DNA of 64,000 nt from Patellaria atrata CBS 101060. Taxonomy: Eukaryota > Ascomycota > Dothideomycetes > Patellariales > Patellariaceae. The DNA is taken from the NCBI GenBank assembly GCA_010093705.1, contig MU006097.1, positions 205,587 through 269,586 of the forward strand, read 5' to 3'. A model generated the notes under the pieces. The model had not been told where the DNA came from, ran no database searches, and worked only from the letters and a program-made list of their open reading frames with translations. This document shows, in pieces, positions 33,743-46,605 of the stretch. Every line of letters starts with the position of its first letter. Within the stretch, counting starts at the first letter, position 1. The position numbers were made by a program, and so were the translations under genes.

Positions 33743-36499
33743 TCATCCCCTTCTCCTCCTCACCCTCTCCCCAACGCCCCCACCACCTCCGCCAACACCG
33801 GTCTCCACATCCTTCACCGTTCCAATTCGTTCTACCTGCACCCTCTCCTCCACCCTCCCACCCATCCTTCTAATCACCTCCTCCCTCTTCACCCTTGCGT
33901 CCTCGTCCTCATACCCGAGGCGCTGACTCGCATCCACCTCCTGCTCGCCCTTCTCATAACCGGACCCGTCCCCCCCAGCCAAAAGTTTCTGACTGTTACC
34001 GTGTTCTATAGAGCTGGTGGCAGATAACGACCGTCCGCTTCCTTGGCCCGACTGTGCACGACCCAGCAGACCCTTACGGCGGCGATCTCGTCGGTTCGAC
34101 GCGGTGTCTGGTTTGGGTTTTGCGAGCTGGGCTTGCTTAAGTGCGAAGAGTTGCGCGATTTGCTGTTGGAGGCTTTCGCTTTCAGTTGGGGGAGGGTCAG
34201 CTGGGGAAATCGTCTCAACAGGATCGTTGGACGGTTTAACTGCCTGTTCTGTAGTAGAGGGGTTGAGGGTTTGGCCGAATAGTGACTTTTTTGGGGAGTT
34301 CATTTCGGGCGGGAGGTCTTGGAGTGACTGTTTCGGTGGGGAGCTTGAGCGTGGTGTTGAGGTGGATGTTTTGGAGGAAGTCATGTTCGTACCGGGGGCA
34401 GAAGAAGATAATTCTTGGTGGTTGCCCCTGGGAGGATTTGGAGGTCGACCCTCGGATATCGAGCTATTACACCATGTAAGTAGATGATCTTTTAACGAGC
34501 AATGCTAGTCGAGACCCAGCACTGTACATTACCCCCAGTCGCCTACAACTCAAAATATGCTTACTTCTGTGGACTTTGAGCTTTTATTACGGGCTCTGTC
34601 CGCACAATGGACTCGTTGGGTTGTCCTACTCGCTTAAAGTGGGCTAAATCTCGAGGCAATGGAACTGGAAATTTTTCAAAAGGTTGGACCTTATAGTGCC
34701 CTATACTGGACCAGAGCCACTCGGCGTCAACAATGTGGATATTGTGTTCTAGAGCATATAGGAGTTTTTCCCTTTTGGGTGCTTTTGTATTACAAACCAA
34801 AACAGAAACGTCAAAATTAAGGAATTCGCTATAAGTAGCACCTAAAGTAATATCAATGAGGTGTTACAGAGAGAAATTGTTGTCGAATGCTTACCCATAA
34901 GTTTAACAACTTTTGAGACATGCAATACATCAATGTGCTCAAATGATGTTGAAGCTATGGTCAACTTATTAAAACCTAAAGAGATGAGCCGCTGAAAATC
35001 CACGAAGTACGTAAATAACATACCTTCCACTTCTAGCTTAGAAAATGGCTGACATAACACGTTGAGCATGGGATCGAGCAACTGCTTGCGATGGAGGCAC
35101 TTCTCGACCCAAAGAGTACTCACCACAGTGAGTTTGGATACGGATATGGATCGATAAGTGGAATCCTGAAAAGGAATGTCATGGGGCAAAAGTCGAAAGC
35201 CACGACCTTGGGTCTCCTCCGGAAAGGAGTCGAGATCTTGTGGGTCCACCATCACGAACGCTCCATTGTTGTACAGATGATCTTGCAATACAGAACACTA
35301 ATGGAATTGTCAGCTTCCTTAGTCCCAGCAATAAAATGAAATGTGGAACTACCTTGCTGGAGGTGAATCCTTCTATAAGTACAATTCTTCCTTCAAACAG
35401 GCCAACATTTTGGCTGGGTTGAGTACCCTTGTTGCCATGGGACACAGATGCTTCTTGGTTGTCCACTGTGTACACATCATGGTTGGACAATTTATGCCCA
35501 GGATGTGGAATATTTTCAACATCTTCCTGGGCCGTCGACTGTTTATCAGCGAGTTTCTGCGCACCACCTGCTAAGGTAATGTCAGCCCAAATCGCCTCGC
35601 TTTGAATCTCTAGCCTAACGCTTGCTGTTCGCCGTAATTTTTTCCTCGTATTCTCCCTTGTATCAACAGTTCGCGCGGATAACGATCTCGTTACCTCTGA
35701 AGCTGAGTTCGTCCCTGGCCGTTTCCACGCTCCGTTTCCACGCTTCTCGGGTTCTTTAAGAGGACTGTACAGTTGTTCCTCTAGAGTCATACCGCGCTCA
35801 ATACTGTCGTGCAGCCATTCTAAGGAGACTATTTTGATATTCCACATCATTGCGTGTTCATATTTCTTCCCACTGGGATTCGCGGCGATCAAGTGTGTGA
35901 TGCTTCGCGTTAGATCCCCTTGATATCTTCCACCATTATTTTGAACTGATTCGATTATTCCGCTCCGTTGCTTCACTACTACGGTCAGTCATTTTGACAG
36001 CAATGACAGTCCCTCTGTACGCACGATCTTCAAAACCAGTCATGCAGATATGCAATCCAAAGAAGACAGGCGCCTTGTGCTTCTCTTCCAAAGCGGAAAC
36101 GTCTGTATGACCACCTTGCATCCACGATTGTCGAATTGCCTCTACCCACTCTGGTAAAACAACTTTGACATCTTGGCGTTCTCGAGCTACGTATCTATAT
36201 TTGGGGGTATCTATACTTCCGACGATGAGGTGAGTGACGTCCGAAGTGAGGTCGTATTTGTGCGTCGCGCCCATTTGGATGGCAACATCTGCAAGTTGGC
36301 TCTGGTGCAAATTTTAGCTGGTCACTTTACCAATTTCTTTCCTGTACATACGCGCTCTTCCGGGCTGATAGAGGTACAGCACATAATAACCCCCGCGAGG
36401 GGTTGCTGTGCCAAAACTATATATAACTAGTCGGCCATTGTCCTATTAAGATACAAGGTATCCGAACTTACCATCGATGTCTTCTTCCGGTTCCGTCAT
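33743..36499 (-). CDS. Rad4/Cut5/Dpb11 (TopBP1-type) multi-BRCT replication checkpoint protein
   Basis: Replication-initiation and DNA-damage-checkpoint scaffold that reads phosphorylated Sld3/Sld2 and Rad9-type partners (known for TopBP1/Dpb11). Eight exons on the minus strand, 36499-36472, 36416-36352, 36301-36025, 35978-35353, 35297-35024, 34975-34895, 34841-34565 and 34463-33743, total 2349 nt, 782 residues. Four BRCT repeats are visible: QPLAGVIMCCTSISPEER...VKVVLPEWVEAI; FFGLHICMTGFED...KIVSLEWLHDSI; LFEGRIVLIEGFTSS...VVSTLWVEKCLHRK; and FNKLTIASTSFEHID...HIVDAEWLWSSI. The last exon encodes a basic disordered tail ending in SQRLGYEDEDARVKREEVIRRMGG, the usual end of the fungal orthologues. 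It begins with an internal ATG at 34384 and can be mistaken for a separate gene. The donor at 34564 overlaps an apparent TAA stop. Confidence 0.92.
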
Positions 36500-38881
36500 G
36501 ATTTATGTGATAAATTTCCCCTCCATTGTTAGGTTGTCCCAACTACCTTAGATGGGTGGGATGTTTTCCGCAAGTCGCGACAGTTTGGGCTTGGCGAACC
36601 GCGCGACCGCGCCTGCACGTGATATGGATTCTTAGAGAAATCACACAAGCGCGACTACAAAACAAGAATTCTCTTAACGTGATATCTTGTTTGTCAGGCG
36701 TCTTTTCACGTCTGGGCAGCGAAGGGCTGCGCTCGGATCTGGCATCTTAACATCTTGTTTGTTTCTTTATAGATGTCATACTGCATTGAGCTGCATGCTA
36801 GCCAAGTCCCCACAACTACCACAATCCATACAATCCAGCCATTGGAGGCCACATTCGCTTTGCTTCTGCTCTAATAAAATGTAAAAACAAAGATTACGTT
36901 CACCATTGTCCACCATTGTCCACCATCGTCAGAAACCGTGAGAGATGATTGAGGTCATACATAAAATAGAACAGGCTAGTTACCATAAGCTTCATGACAG
37001 AAGAATCGGGTACCGTGGTTTCTAGCCCTAGGATGTGCTATCACAGAGTAACCGCGAATCCGCGATAATCCTCGGAAATATATAAAAATCATTTCTAGAT
37101 GCGCCCACGGAGTCGAAAACATTTCAGTCGATTTTTCGTCCATTATGATTCTAAAGAGGAAAGCGGAGTCGCGGATCGATAACGGTTTTGAGATAACGCC
37201 ATCCGAATCTCGCTAGAGCTTAATTTCGACCATCTTAGGCATCTCTTTGCGCCGACGGGGGAAGACACCACAAGTTTCTTATTATATACCCATCGAATAT
37301 GGATGGCCGTCCCCGTACGCGACATCAAAATTCGACTCCAGCTGATGACAGGAGGTGTTAGAAGCCGACAATGCGGACTGTGGTGCTGAGTAGTGACTAC
37401 GGACTACACTCTGTGAAAGGCTCCGGATGAGAAATAATGAGGAAGGCTCTTCTCAGCGTGAATCTTACAGCTATCGTTACTGTTGCTTGAAGGCGAGATT
37501 GGAATATGATATTTCGCTTGTGTTAGGCACTTCATGTCTTCTGTGTAGTTATCTCCAAGCCGTTGTAAGTAGCGAGACACTGTGCTGCCCTTGGCGGCTT
37601 GCGTGTCCTGCGATCAGCTTTTACCCTGTTGACCCCAGGATTTCCTCATTCAAAGCTGATACTTACTCTCTTGGGCCTTGGTTACGGGCTGTGCCTGCAC
37701 CTCCGTATGTGACTTTGCGAAAGCAGGTACCTTGTAAGAGAGACGTTGTTAGCTCTGCCGAATTGGCCGAATTGTTAAGAGTTAGTTATGTACAGTACCA
37801 GGTCACGCAGTGGAAGTACTCTTATTTCCAAGGTCTTCGACTATCCGATGCAATCAATCAAGTCTTGAGTGGACAGTCAAGTTTCGACCAGATATATTGT
37901 TCATGTTTACGATATGTACATATGCTTGATGTCATTATTAGCATCAGGAAAAACCGGCAGTCTGTTAGAATCATCAACAAGCGTTCGAAAAGCCTCCTTT
38001 TCACTGTTATCCAATCCTTTTAGCCTGGTGCGTATCCGTCGGCGGAAATTTGCCTATAAACTTATGGGTATGCCCGAATCTTTTTCCTGGTTGTCACGGT
38101 TGTTACGGTTGTCTGACCAAGGTTTCTCATCACAACACGCAACAACCCATGACCATCGGTCAATGTTAGTGCCACTGTACCAGTCCCCAAGGGCCCGTCT
38201 CCGCGTCGTAAAACCCCTCCAACACGCTCCTTGACGCTATCCGCCAGGTTTAACTACGCATACAAAGTAACCCGTACTGCGCATCATCAATTCATTATTA
38301 CTTCACCACTACTTGCATATTTGAATTTTTTTTTTATCACAGCCCCCTTCTCAGCGAGGACTACTGGAGTGGATCTCTAAACTAAGCTGTCTCTCTTCTG
38401 CCAACGAAGCAAAACCTGAAGTCACCACTGCGTAGTCCAGTAACAGGGTCCTTGTCCTTACCCGCACACTTCCGTCCCAGTTGTATTCCCTGACCGCCGC
38501 ATTGAGACAATAGGGCATGTGTTCTATTCGAATTTCCTCACCAACTTGACCTTTAGAGCTATTCGTGTCACTCGTGTCATACCAAACAAAGCCGTTCCCG
38601 TATGTAAGTTGCGCCTTCTCTCTTTGTTCCTTCCCCCAATTTTTGGTCCCCTCGGTCGTGACTGCCGTACGCTTTCGCAACATTTCACACGTTGCATCAT
38701 CTACACGTTCATGTACCGCGTACGGATGATTACACAAGATTCTTGCATGCCTCACACCTACCTACCTCGTACATAATCTGTACATACGGAACTCCCCAAA
38801 TACCCTGAAAATTCTCCGCTCCTTTTCAATTGCATACACCTACCACTTCTGCAACCATATACCCTACTTACCACTGTGAAC
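36500..38881. other. Long intergenic region, no gene supported
   Basis: About 2.4 kb between the divergent starts of the Rad4-like gene and the arrestin gene. A CCACCATTGT-type short repeat, three copies, lies at about 36900-36930. A 198-codon plus-strand frame (37427-38023) has poor, Cys/Tyr/Ser-heavy composition and no recognised domain. The final 100 bases are C/A-rich, as for a leader of the arrestin gene. Confidence 0.45.
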
Positions 38882-41446
38882 ATGACAGAAGTACGCACGA
38901 TACCGTCAGCGAGAGGTCGCCTTACCTACGTTCCAGAACACCTCCACGAATACCCTGAACGGCCATCGGCCTTGTTTCTAGGACGGAGTCGAAGGCCACA
39001 GCGAATATTGATCGCTCGAGTACCCCCGGAAGCCACTCCCGGAAAGAAAAAGAAGTCGAAGGAGAAGAAATACAAAAAGTCCAAGGGTTGTGACAGTGAG
39101 TCACTCCCCGTAAGAAAAGTGGCGCATCCCGCGGAGAACGCAAAACGGTTCATCAGGTCGTTCATCGCCTCCTCAGCAGGCTCACAACAGAAGGTGTCGA
39201 GCCTCCCGCTCTCTAGAGCTCCCACTACAGATACTCAAGGTTCCTCTCTGTCTGTGGGGTCGGGGGAGAGGGGTACGATGCCAGTAGACGTCATGAGACC
39301 ACACTCGCGAAGCATAGTGGGAGGACCGATTAGCGGTATGGTATCACGCCCTGAATTGATGGAGGATGTTCGAAGGGCATCCGGAGCTGCAATTGTACGG
39401 AACTCGAGTCCAATAAAAAGTATGGGACTCCAAGGATCAGAGAAGCCACTTGCCTCTGGGAATGGTGTCAGCGTTTTTGTGAACCTAGCGGAGCCCCTTT
39501 TATACCTTCAGGGTTTTGAGCCGACAGATACAGTGTCCCGAAGTACAGCGATGCTCCGAGGAAGTTTGATGCTGCGCGTGTCTAAAAATGCTAAAATCCG
39601 GGGTATTACCTTGAAATTCAAAGGACGTGCTACAACTAAGTGGCCTGAGGGTATGTTATTTAGGAAGTATGCTAATCGTTGTTCTCTAAACTGACACGAT
39701 CCAGGCATACCTCCAAGGAAGACTGAATTCGACGAGACCGATAACATCATGAGCCATACATGGCCCTTTTTTAATGCGCAGTTTCCCAATGCTGAGCATG
39801 GAACTGGGGCCGATAGTGTGCAACTTAGCAACGGCCCATCTCCGTCCTCTAGCAATCTATACATACCAAAAACTGGGATTACAATAGGAGCCTCACCCAT
39901 GAGCTCGAGTATGAACCTTAGCTCCAAGGAAGCAAAGAAATTGTCTCTTCAAGTAAACCAGTCTCGAAGTTTTGGGAAGGGCGAATCAGGTTCAGTAGCT
40001 CAGAAAGGATACAGAACGTTTCTTGCTGGGGAATATACGTACAATTTTGAACTTCCACTGGACAGTCACCTCCCCGAGACCATTGATGTGGACTTGGGTT
40101 CAGTAAAGTACGAGCTCGAGGCGACTGTAGAACGCGCTGGTGCGTTCAGAGCAAACTTGGTTGGGACTAAAGAGGTGGTGTTGATCAGGGCTCCTTCAGA
40201 AGGGTCTCTTGAACAGGTGGAGCCTATCGCTATCAGTCGAAACTGGGAGGATCAGCTTCATTATGATATTGTGATATCTGGCAAATCCTTTCCACTGGGC
40301 GCTCAGGTACCTATCGCTTTCAAGCTTACACCGTTAGCCAAAGTTCAATGCCATAGGATCAAAGTATTCGTTACAGAGAACATCGAATACTTTTGCTGTC
40401 AGAAACGTGTTCATCGGATGGAGCCTACAAGAAAGGTTTTACTATTTGAAAAACGCGCGGATGGTCCGCCTCAGAGCACATTTCCAGGTAGTACGATGAG
40501 AATCACAGCTGGTGGCGGTGTGCCATATGACCAACGTGCAGCAGCAGCGAGAGGGGAACATGTCCCACCTACAGACCCAACCAACTTACTCGGATTACTT
40601 AACTCTGATTCAAATGTTGGGCCTACAGAAATGGAATTCAACGTGCAACTACCTAGCTGCATGAATATGAGAGAGAAAGAAAAGGCTCACAAACTGCATT
40701 TCGATACGACATACCAAAACATCCAAGTACATCACTGGATTAAGGTGAGATTCCCAATTCCGAACCCGGATTCCTCCGGACGCTAACTAAGGGCCTTACA
40801 GATTGTGATGCGCTTATCTAAACCAGATCAAAATGATCCCACGAAGCGACGCCATTTTGAGATCTCAATAGACTCCCCATTTCATATTCTATCGTGTCAA
40901 GCTACGCAAGCAAATACATCGTTACCCGCATATTCCTCACCACACCCTGTAACCGACGAGGCACGGTTACCCGAATGTGGATGTCCCGGTGCCGCAATTC
41001 GGCGAACCACGCCAACTCAGTTTGTTCCGACACTAAACTCCCTTAATAGCGCAAGAGAAAATGGAACAGATCCTCCAGAGAGAATACAGAGCCCGGGACT
41101 CGCAAGACCCCCGCAAGCTCACATAGGAGGCCCGATTGACCCAACTCTTGCGCGGCCAATACATCTTGTGCGATCGCCGTCCTTCAATCCGCCTGCGTTT
41201 GAAGAAGACGAACCCCCACCACCCCTGATCACGCCGCCTCCAGAATATGATAGTATAGCAAGTCCGACATCGGGTCTAGCAGATTACTTTGCCCGTTTAT
41301 CGGATGCTGGTTACGATACTGACAGCGATGACGGGTCAAGCAGAAGACCGGCTCGGATCGACATACCTCTTACACCGGGTAGCCGAATCAATCGGAGCAT
41401 GGATGAGCCCCGTCTTTGGCTTCCCGTTGGGCATCCGGACCGTTAG
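38882..41446 (+). CDS. Alpha-arrestin (ART family) ubiquitin ligase adaptor
   Basis: Arrestin-related trafficking adaptor that links Rsp5/HulA-type HECT ligases to plasma-membrane transporters for endocytosis (known for the family). Three exons, 38882-39650, 39705-40744 and 40802-41446, give 817 residues. After a basic, disordered N-terminus (KKKKSKEKKYKKSK) comes arrestin_N from about residue 195 (VSVFVNLAEPLLYLQGFEP, LRGSLMLRVSKNAKIRGITLKFKG, AGEYTYNFELPLDSHLPETI). Arrestin_C follows from about 435 (YDIVISGKSFPLGAQVPIAFKLTPLAKVQ, IVMRLSKPDQNDP). The acidic/proline-rich tail contains PPPEYDS near residue 748, a PPxY motif that would bind WW domains. The long Ser-rich loop between IPPRK and GYRTF resembles Aly1/Aly2-class rather than PalF-class arrestins, but the subclass is uncertain. 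Confidence 0.88.
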
Positions 41447-43157
41447 AAAACCTATAAATTACGATGAGATGAAAACCGTAACTATACGAGATAATGCATT
41501 TGACGATATTAAGAACACCCACAGCCACTTAATAGGGGCTCACTCTTTCGACACGGTTTTCCTATCAGCGGATCTTTCGTTATAAAGCGATCACTTATTG
41601 CATGTAAGCGGGATTACGGCGCATAGAAAAATTCCATGCGTGATTATAGATTTCTCTTTTGCATTTCTAGAAAGTCGAATGACAACTTTTGCATAGGCGT
41701 AATGAGGTATTGGAAGGCACATAGTCGGCGGTGGTGAGGCTCCGATAGCAAGATTTGTACATTACCACCAGGATACTTGGTGTAGCGTGTCGGAGAGACT
41801 ACGGGCGAATATAGCCTTGTTTACAAAGTGCTCTCTATCTTAGTTGAATATCGTGTCTTTTCAATACACCACGGACGTTTGGGTACTCTACATAGTAGAC
41901 TATCGAATTATACTGTACTATTGTACTTCTTTCCCTACATGATCCATAAAGCTTATCATCCCTTTCATCACTCACATGCTGCCGATCTAAGATAGTGGGT
42001 GAGGTCGCTCATGAGGATGATAATTACACTATACATATAGTATACCTAATATCACAACGACCGATCAGTCAGATAAGGTAATCAGTTCCCTGCATTGATC
42101 TATACTTGGCACATGACGCCGTTAGTTCTCCTTCTCTCGGCGTTGTCATTGTAGACTTGGAACTTCCACTATGGACGACCCGAGGGACTATCATCTGTAG
42201 TTAATTGTGACATAGCTTAAGGGGTATATTCCTCGAAAGAGATGAAATGTCGGCAATTGAGCAGATAAGCAGCAGAAGGCTGAGATTCAAGACTGTATAG
42301 GTAAAGCAAAGCGACTGTCTTACTGTACTGATTATCTATCGCAGGAAGCAAATCAAGGGAACCCATGTGGCATTGTAGCACGAGAATCTATTATCTACCT
42401 TAACTTCGTACTATAAAAGGTTGTACTTCGTGATCTAAAAAACTGCTACTTATGATTCGGTGGATTCGTGATATGGCCGAGGACCAAGACAGAGCAGCCA
42501 AGCTCCAAGACTGTCTATAAAATCTTCCTTCTTCCATCTTTCCCCCAATTCCCCAGATCTTGCTCTCTTCGACTCTCTATCTTTGCCCATTGACTTTACT
42601 TTCACTTTGGAAACCCAGACCCTGTAGTCGAAGTCCGATCCAACCTGTCAATTGACACGAAATCAGTGGAAAACGCAGACCCGGCGTACCTCCCGGCTTT
42701 CGTCGTCCCAAGAACGTTAGGATTATGACATCCCGAACAACCCGATTTCGCTCTTGAATCTTGTGAATACGTTCAAATATACGAACGACTCTAGATCTCT
42801 TACCTAATAAAAACCATTCCTTGGTCTTTAAGGGAAAGCTTGGTAAATGCTTCAAAAACCTTATCCCCTCCAATGTTTTACCCTCCACTAAGTAATTGTG
42901 TGGCAGTATTGTAAAAACGCATTGGTTTTTGACCATACGAAACACCTTATAAAACAAACTGGAGCGGCGACTGGGCGCGACCGGTCACTTTATGGTTCTA
43001 GAATACTTTCGCATTTTTCTGGGGACAGACGCTCCCGTAGCGTTCGCATACATTAAACCTTTCGCCGTTCTGCCTACTTGAAGTACAAAGAGCGTTTTGG
43101 ATAGCCACCCTTATCAACAACTCTCATAGGACTCAACATCAAACGAATACCTTAGTT
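41447..43157. other. Intergenic region upstream of the antiporter, no gene supported
   Basis: 1.7 kb of A/T-rich sequence. A 126-codon minus-strand frame at 42577-42957 has no recognised domain. The last 150 bases should be the promoter and leader of the antiporter gene. No RNA gene or transposon end was found. Confidence 0.45.
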
Positions 43158-46100
43158 ATGGCCTGGGAGCATCTCTCCATCAACAAGCCACATCTGGTCT
43201 ACATTATACTGGGTGGCTTCACTAGTTTGTTCATGCTTTGTTCCTCTATCATAAAGGAAAAGTTTTATATCGGTGAAGCTACGGTAGCAACGATATGTGG
43301 TATAATATTCGGACCCCACGCGGCGAATCTAATTGACCCCTCCACTTGGGGTAATGTGGATCAAATTACCCTCGAATTCTCCCGCATTGTTCTGGTGGTC
43401 CAATGCTTCGCCGTCGGTGTGGAATTACCAAAAGCATATATGGAAAAGCATTGGCGATCGGTAACATTCTTGCTAATACCTGTTATGACATTCGGTTGGC
43501 TCATGACCAGCTTGTTCATATGGTGGATTTTACGTTCACATCTTGACTGGCTCGATAGCCTTTGCATCGCTGCCTGCGTCACTGCGACCGATCCTGTCTT
43601 GGCCTCTTCCGTCGTAGGAAAAGGCAAGTTCGCAAAACGTGTACCAAAGCATCTTCGCGATCTTCTTTCCGCAGAATCTGGTTGTAACGATGGCATGGCT
43701 TTTCCATTCATATATCTTGCGGTATATTTGATCCGCTACAGGCCTGACGCGAGCGAAGTTGCATTTCATTGGATTTGCTACACTGTCTTGTACGAGTGTA
43801 TCTTTGGCGCCATATATGGTGTTATAATAGGCTACCTCGCGCGACGTGCTATTCGATATGCTCATGAACACGATCTCATAGACAGGGAGAGTTTCCTTGT
43901 CTTTTATTTTGTCCTTGCTCTGTTTTGTGCTGGATCAGGCAGTCTTCTAGGCATGGATGACCTTTTAGTCGGCTTTGCATGCGGTGTCGGTTTCAGTAAC
44001 GATGGATGGTTTTTGGAAAAGACCGAAGAATCACACGTTTCCAACGTCATCGATCTTCTAATCAATCTGGCTTTCTTCGTCTACTTCGGCACTATCATTC
44101 CCTGGGCATCCTTCAACTCGGAGATCTTAGGACTAAGCCCTTGGAGACTCGTCGTTATTGGCATTCTCGTTCTTTTCTTTAGACGTATCCCTATCATGTT
44201 AGCCCTCAAACCAGTAATACCCGATCTTAAAACATGGCGTGAAGCTATGTTTGCTGGTCATTTCGGCCCCATCGGAGTGGGTGCTCTCTTTGTGGCTATC
44301 TTGGCGCGAGCAGAGTTAGAGACTGAAGAGACGACCCCTTTAGCAGTAATTCCGGAACCGGGATTTCCACATCTAAATATCATCGAGATAATCTGGCCGG
44401 TAACGACATTCCTCGTCGTAGTTTCGATTGTTGTTCATGGATCATCCATCGCTGTGTTTACATTGGGTAAACACATCAACACTCTAACCATCACTCTCTC
44501 GTATACCCAAGCCAATGAAGATGGTCCTAAATGGATGGAGCGACTTCCACGCATCCAATCGCGCTCAAAGAGTTCAATGTCATTGGGTCGAGCGGACGAT
44601 TCTTCAATGGATGAAAAGATGGATTATCCTCCAGGATCACTTCCACCGGTTGGCGTTGCTGGCCAATTTCTACGCAGACAGAAAGAAGAGGATCCGTCTC
44701 AAAGCAGGTCATCGAGCTTGAAGCCCTCGCGGCGAAAGAAATGGGACGCCGGCCTTGGCCCTGGCGGGCCAATCAGTCAATCCGCCATTCATCCTCAAAG
44801 ACTACATCGTGACCAATCAGACGTAGGAACGGCTGGTCAAAGCGGATCAGACACTATCGCCATAAATAGTGATGAGTCTCCCGACGGAAGTGGGCAGAGA
44901 GGAGAAGACGTAGAGGAACCGGAAGGTGAAGTTTTCGAGGAGGGTGACAAGACTGTGTACGAAGATGAAGAGGGAAATGTATTAGGCGTGGAAGACCACG
45001 CAGGTGAGAGCGAGGAGACCAGGAAACGGGAGCAGAAGAAAGAAGGAGCAGAATTGCTGCGGGAAAAAGACGTGCAGCACGGCGTTGCTCAGACCGAGGA
45101 AATAGAGCCGGTCGAGGAGACCAAGAAACTAGGAAAGGACTTCAAGGAAGGTTTGGCGCATCCTCAAAACCGATGGCGGAATAGAGTGAACAGGGTCCAG
45201 TCTTACAGCGGCGGGTTGATGGCTAGGAAGGGTGATGGGGCTGACGCTTCAAAGAAACCAGAAGTGGTCCCTAAGCGTGGCCCAGCCCGAGCATATCAAT
45301 TCGGAAACACCGTCATTGTCGAGGACGAGGATGGCGAGGTCATCAAAACTTACACTATGCCTGCCCATGAGGGAGCCGATCGGAAGAAGAACCAGGGCGA
45401 TCCCGCAAGCACGCGACAGAGACTAAACCGCGTGGTCTCATACTTCGGTCCAGGAAGGGATGAACCTGAGTCGTCTAAGAGTGCCGCGGATGGCAAGAAG
45501 AAGAAGGTTGCTCAAGATGATGAAGACGACGACAAAATACGCTTCACAGTAGAAGCAGGTGGTCGCCGTATGAGCAAATTGGAATTTATCAAGCAGATCC
45601 GACAAATGGATCCCAAGGCGCGAGCCCAACTTGTTGAAGAAGCCGATGCTCCTGAGTCGGTTATACACGAATCAAGAATGGCTACTGGGCGTCGACAAAC
45701 GGATCCTCGAGCTGACGCAGACGTTTCCATCGAACACGTTGCTTCTCACGAGGAACGTCCTGCTGGTCCAGGCGGTTTAACGCTTGTCGATTCACGGAAT
45801 GAAGATATCCCTTTCCATTCTGTGCATGATGATCTAGCACGATATTCCATGGGTGGCCAACAAGAGACAGCTGCACAACGCCGTCGTCGTCTTGCGTCGC
45901 CAAGTGGCGATACTACATCCGGGTCTGAAGACGAGGGACCTCGAGCACGGCAAAAGGAACGCGCAGGCGATGCTGGCAAAGGAAAAATCATCAATCCCGC
46001 CCACATAGATGAGGGTGAAACGGCTGCGGAGAAGAAGCGTCGAGAGGAAGCTTTAGGTCTCACGAAGGACGAGGACACTGATGATGATGAAGAGTCGAGA

Positions 46101-46298
46101 GCAACTCCGGGCTTAAGACAACCTCCGGCACAAAAGGCGCCTGGCATCAGGTTCGCAGAGCAAATTACCCCCCAACAGCAAACTAAAGAAAGGGGTGAAG
46201 AGGATCCCCTCGCAGAGAAGAGTGCACCAGGACCGAGTTCACCTTCGGGATCAAAATTAAAGTGGGCAAATCATCTGGGATGGAAAGGGAAGAAATGA
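43158..46298 (+). CDS. nha1: Na+/H+ antiporter, Nha1 type
   Basis: Plasma-membrane cation/proton antiporter (CPA1, fungal Nha1/Sod2 group) exporting Na+ and K+ at acidic or neutral outside pH. Single exon, 1046 residues. The first 440 residues carry about a dozen hydrophobic spans. The discontinuous-helix motif CVTATDPVLASSVV and the ion-binding pair ESGCNDGMAFPF with adjacent Asn-Asp are both intact, as are FGPHAANLIDP and GHFGPIGVGALF. Beyond the membrane domain lies a 600-residue hydrophilic cytosolic tail, as in yeast Nha1, which uses its tail for volume and salt signalling. The tail is acidic (EGEVFEEGDKTVYEDEEGNVLG), contains short repeats of the type RNRVNRVQSYSGG / QRLNRVVSYFGPG, and ends in a basic Trp-containing peptide (KLKWANHLGWKGKK). 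Confidence 0.95.
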   Translation: MAWEHLSINKPHLVYIILGGFTSLFMLCSSIIKEKFYIGEATVATICGIIFGPHAANLIDPSTWGNVDQITLEFSRIVLVVQCFAVGVELPKAYMEKHWRSVTFLLIPVMTFGWLMTSLFIWWILRSHLDWLDSLCIAACVTATDPVLASSVVGKGKFAKRVPKHLRDLLSAESGCNDGMAFPFIYLAVYLIRYRPDASEVAFHWICYTVLYECIFGAIYGVIIGYLARRAIRYAHEHDLIDRESFLVFYFVLALFCAGSGSLLGMDDLLVGFACGVGFSNDGWFLEKTEESHVSNVIDLLINLAFFVYFGTIIPWASFNSEILGLSPWRLVVIGILVLFFRRIPIMLALKPVIPDLKTWREAMFAGHFGPIGVGALFVAILARAELETEETTPLAVIPEPGFPHLNIIEIIWPVTTFLVVVSIVVHGSSIAVFTLGKHINTLTITLSYTQANEDGPKWMERLPRIQSRSKSSMSLGRADDSSMDEKMDYPPGSLPPVGVAGQFLRRQKEEDPSQSRSSSLKPSRRKKWDAGLGPGGPISQSAIHPQRLHRDQSDVGTAGQSGSDTIAINSDESPDGSGQRGEDVEEPEGEVFEEGDKTVYEDEEGNVLGVEDHAGESEETRKREQKKEGAELLREKDVQHGVAQTEEIEPVEETKKLGKDFKEGLAHPQNRWRNRVNRVQSYSGGLMARKGDGADASKKPEVVPKRGPARAYQFGNTVIVEDEDGEVIKTYTMPAHEGADRKKNQGDPASTRQRLNRVVSYFGPGRDEPESSKSAADGKKKKVAQDDEDDDKIRFTVEAGGRRMSKLEFIKQIRQMDPKARAQLVEEADAPESVIHESRMATGRRQTDPRADADVSIEHVASHEERPAGPGGLTLVDSRNEDIPFHSVHDDLARYSMGGQQETAAQRRRRLASPSGDTTSGSEDEGPRARQKERAGDAGKGKIINPAHIDEGETAAEKKRREEALGLTKDEDTDDDEESRATPGLRQPPAQKAPGIRFAEQITPQQQTKERGEEDPLAEKSAPGPSSPSGSKLKWANHLGWKGKK

Positions 46299-46605
46299 TT
46301 CTTCATTCCCCACATACCGTACCTTCCCTTTGCGTTTTACCTCATGTTGCATTTGTAGCTGAGTCTGGTGTGTTTATCTTGCTTTGTATCCAGTTTAGCG
46401 ATGTTTGTATATATAGAACTAACAATTCGTTAGTGCAGTACAAGTAGATACTATACGATTAATTGCTTCAGCCACTGTCAGAGCAAATGTAATTTATCCA
46501 AACTCGACTCAAAAACCCCAACTCGTAAAACACAGGGCTGTTGACGGGATATTCATATCTGAGGTGAGCCGTTCAAGGGAAGAAAAAATATACACAGAAT
46601 TATTT
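46299..46605. other. Convergent 3' spacer
   Basis: The 3' untranslated regions of the antiporter and HET genes meet here. Nothing else is seen. Confidence 0.5.

Noticed and set aside
33743-34384. Separate 213-residue gene
   Set aside because: Splicing from 34564 to 34463 joins it in frame to the BRCT gene, and its end matches the usual tail of that family.
37427-38023. 198-codon plus-strand frame
   Set aside because: Composition rich in Cys, Ser and Tyr without domain pattern or splice support; treated as chance in a long spacer.
42577-42957. 126-codon minus-strand gene upstream of the antiporter
   Set aside because: No recognised domain, no introns that extend it, and it overlaps the expected promoter.
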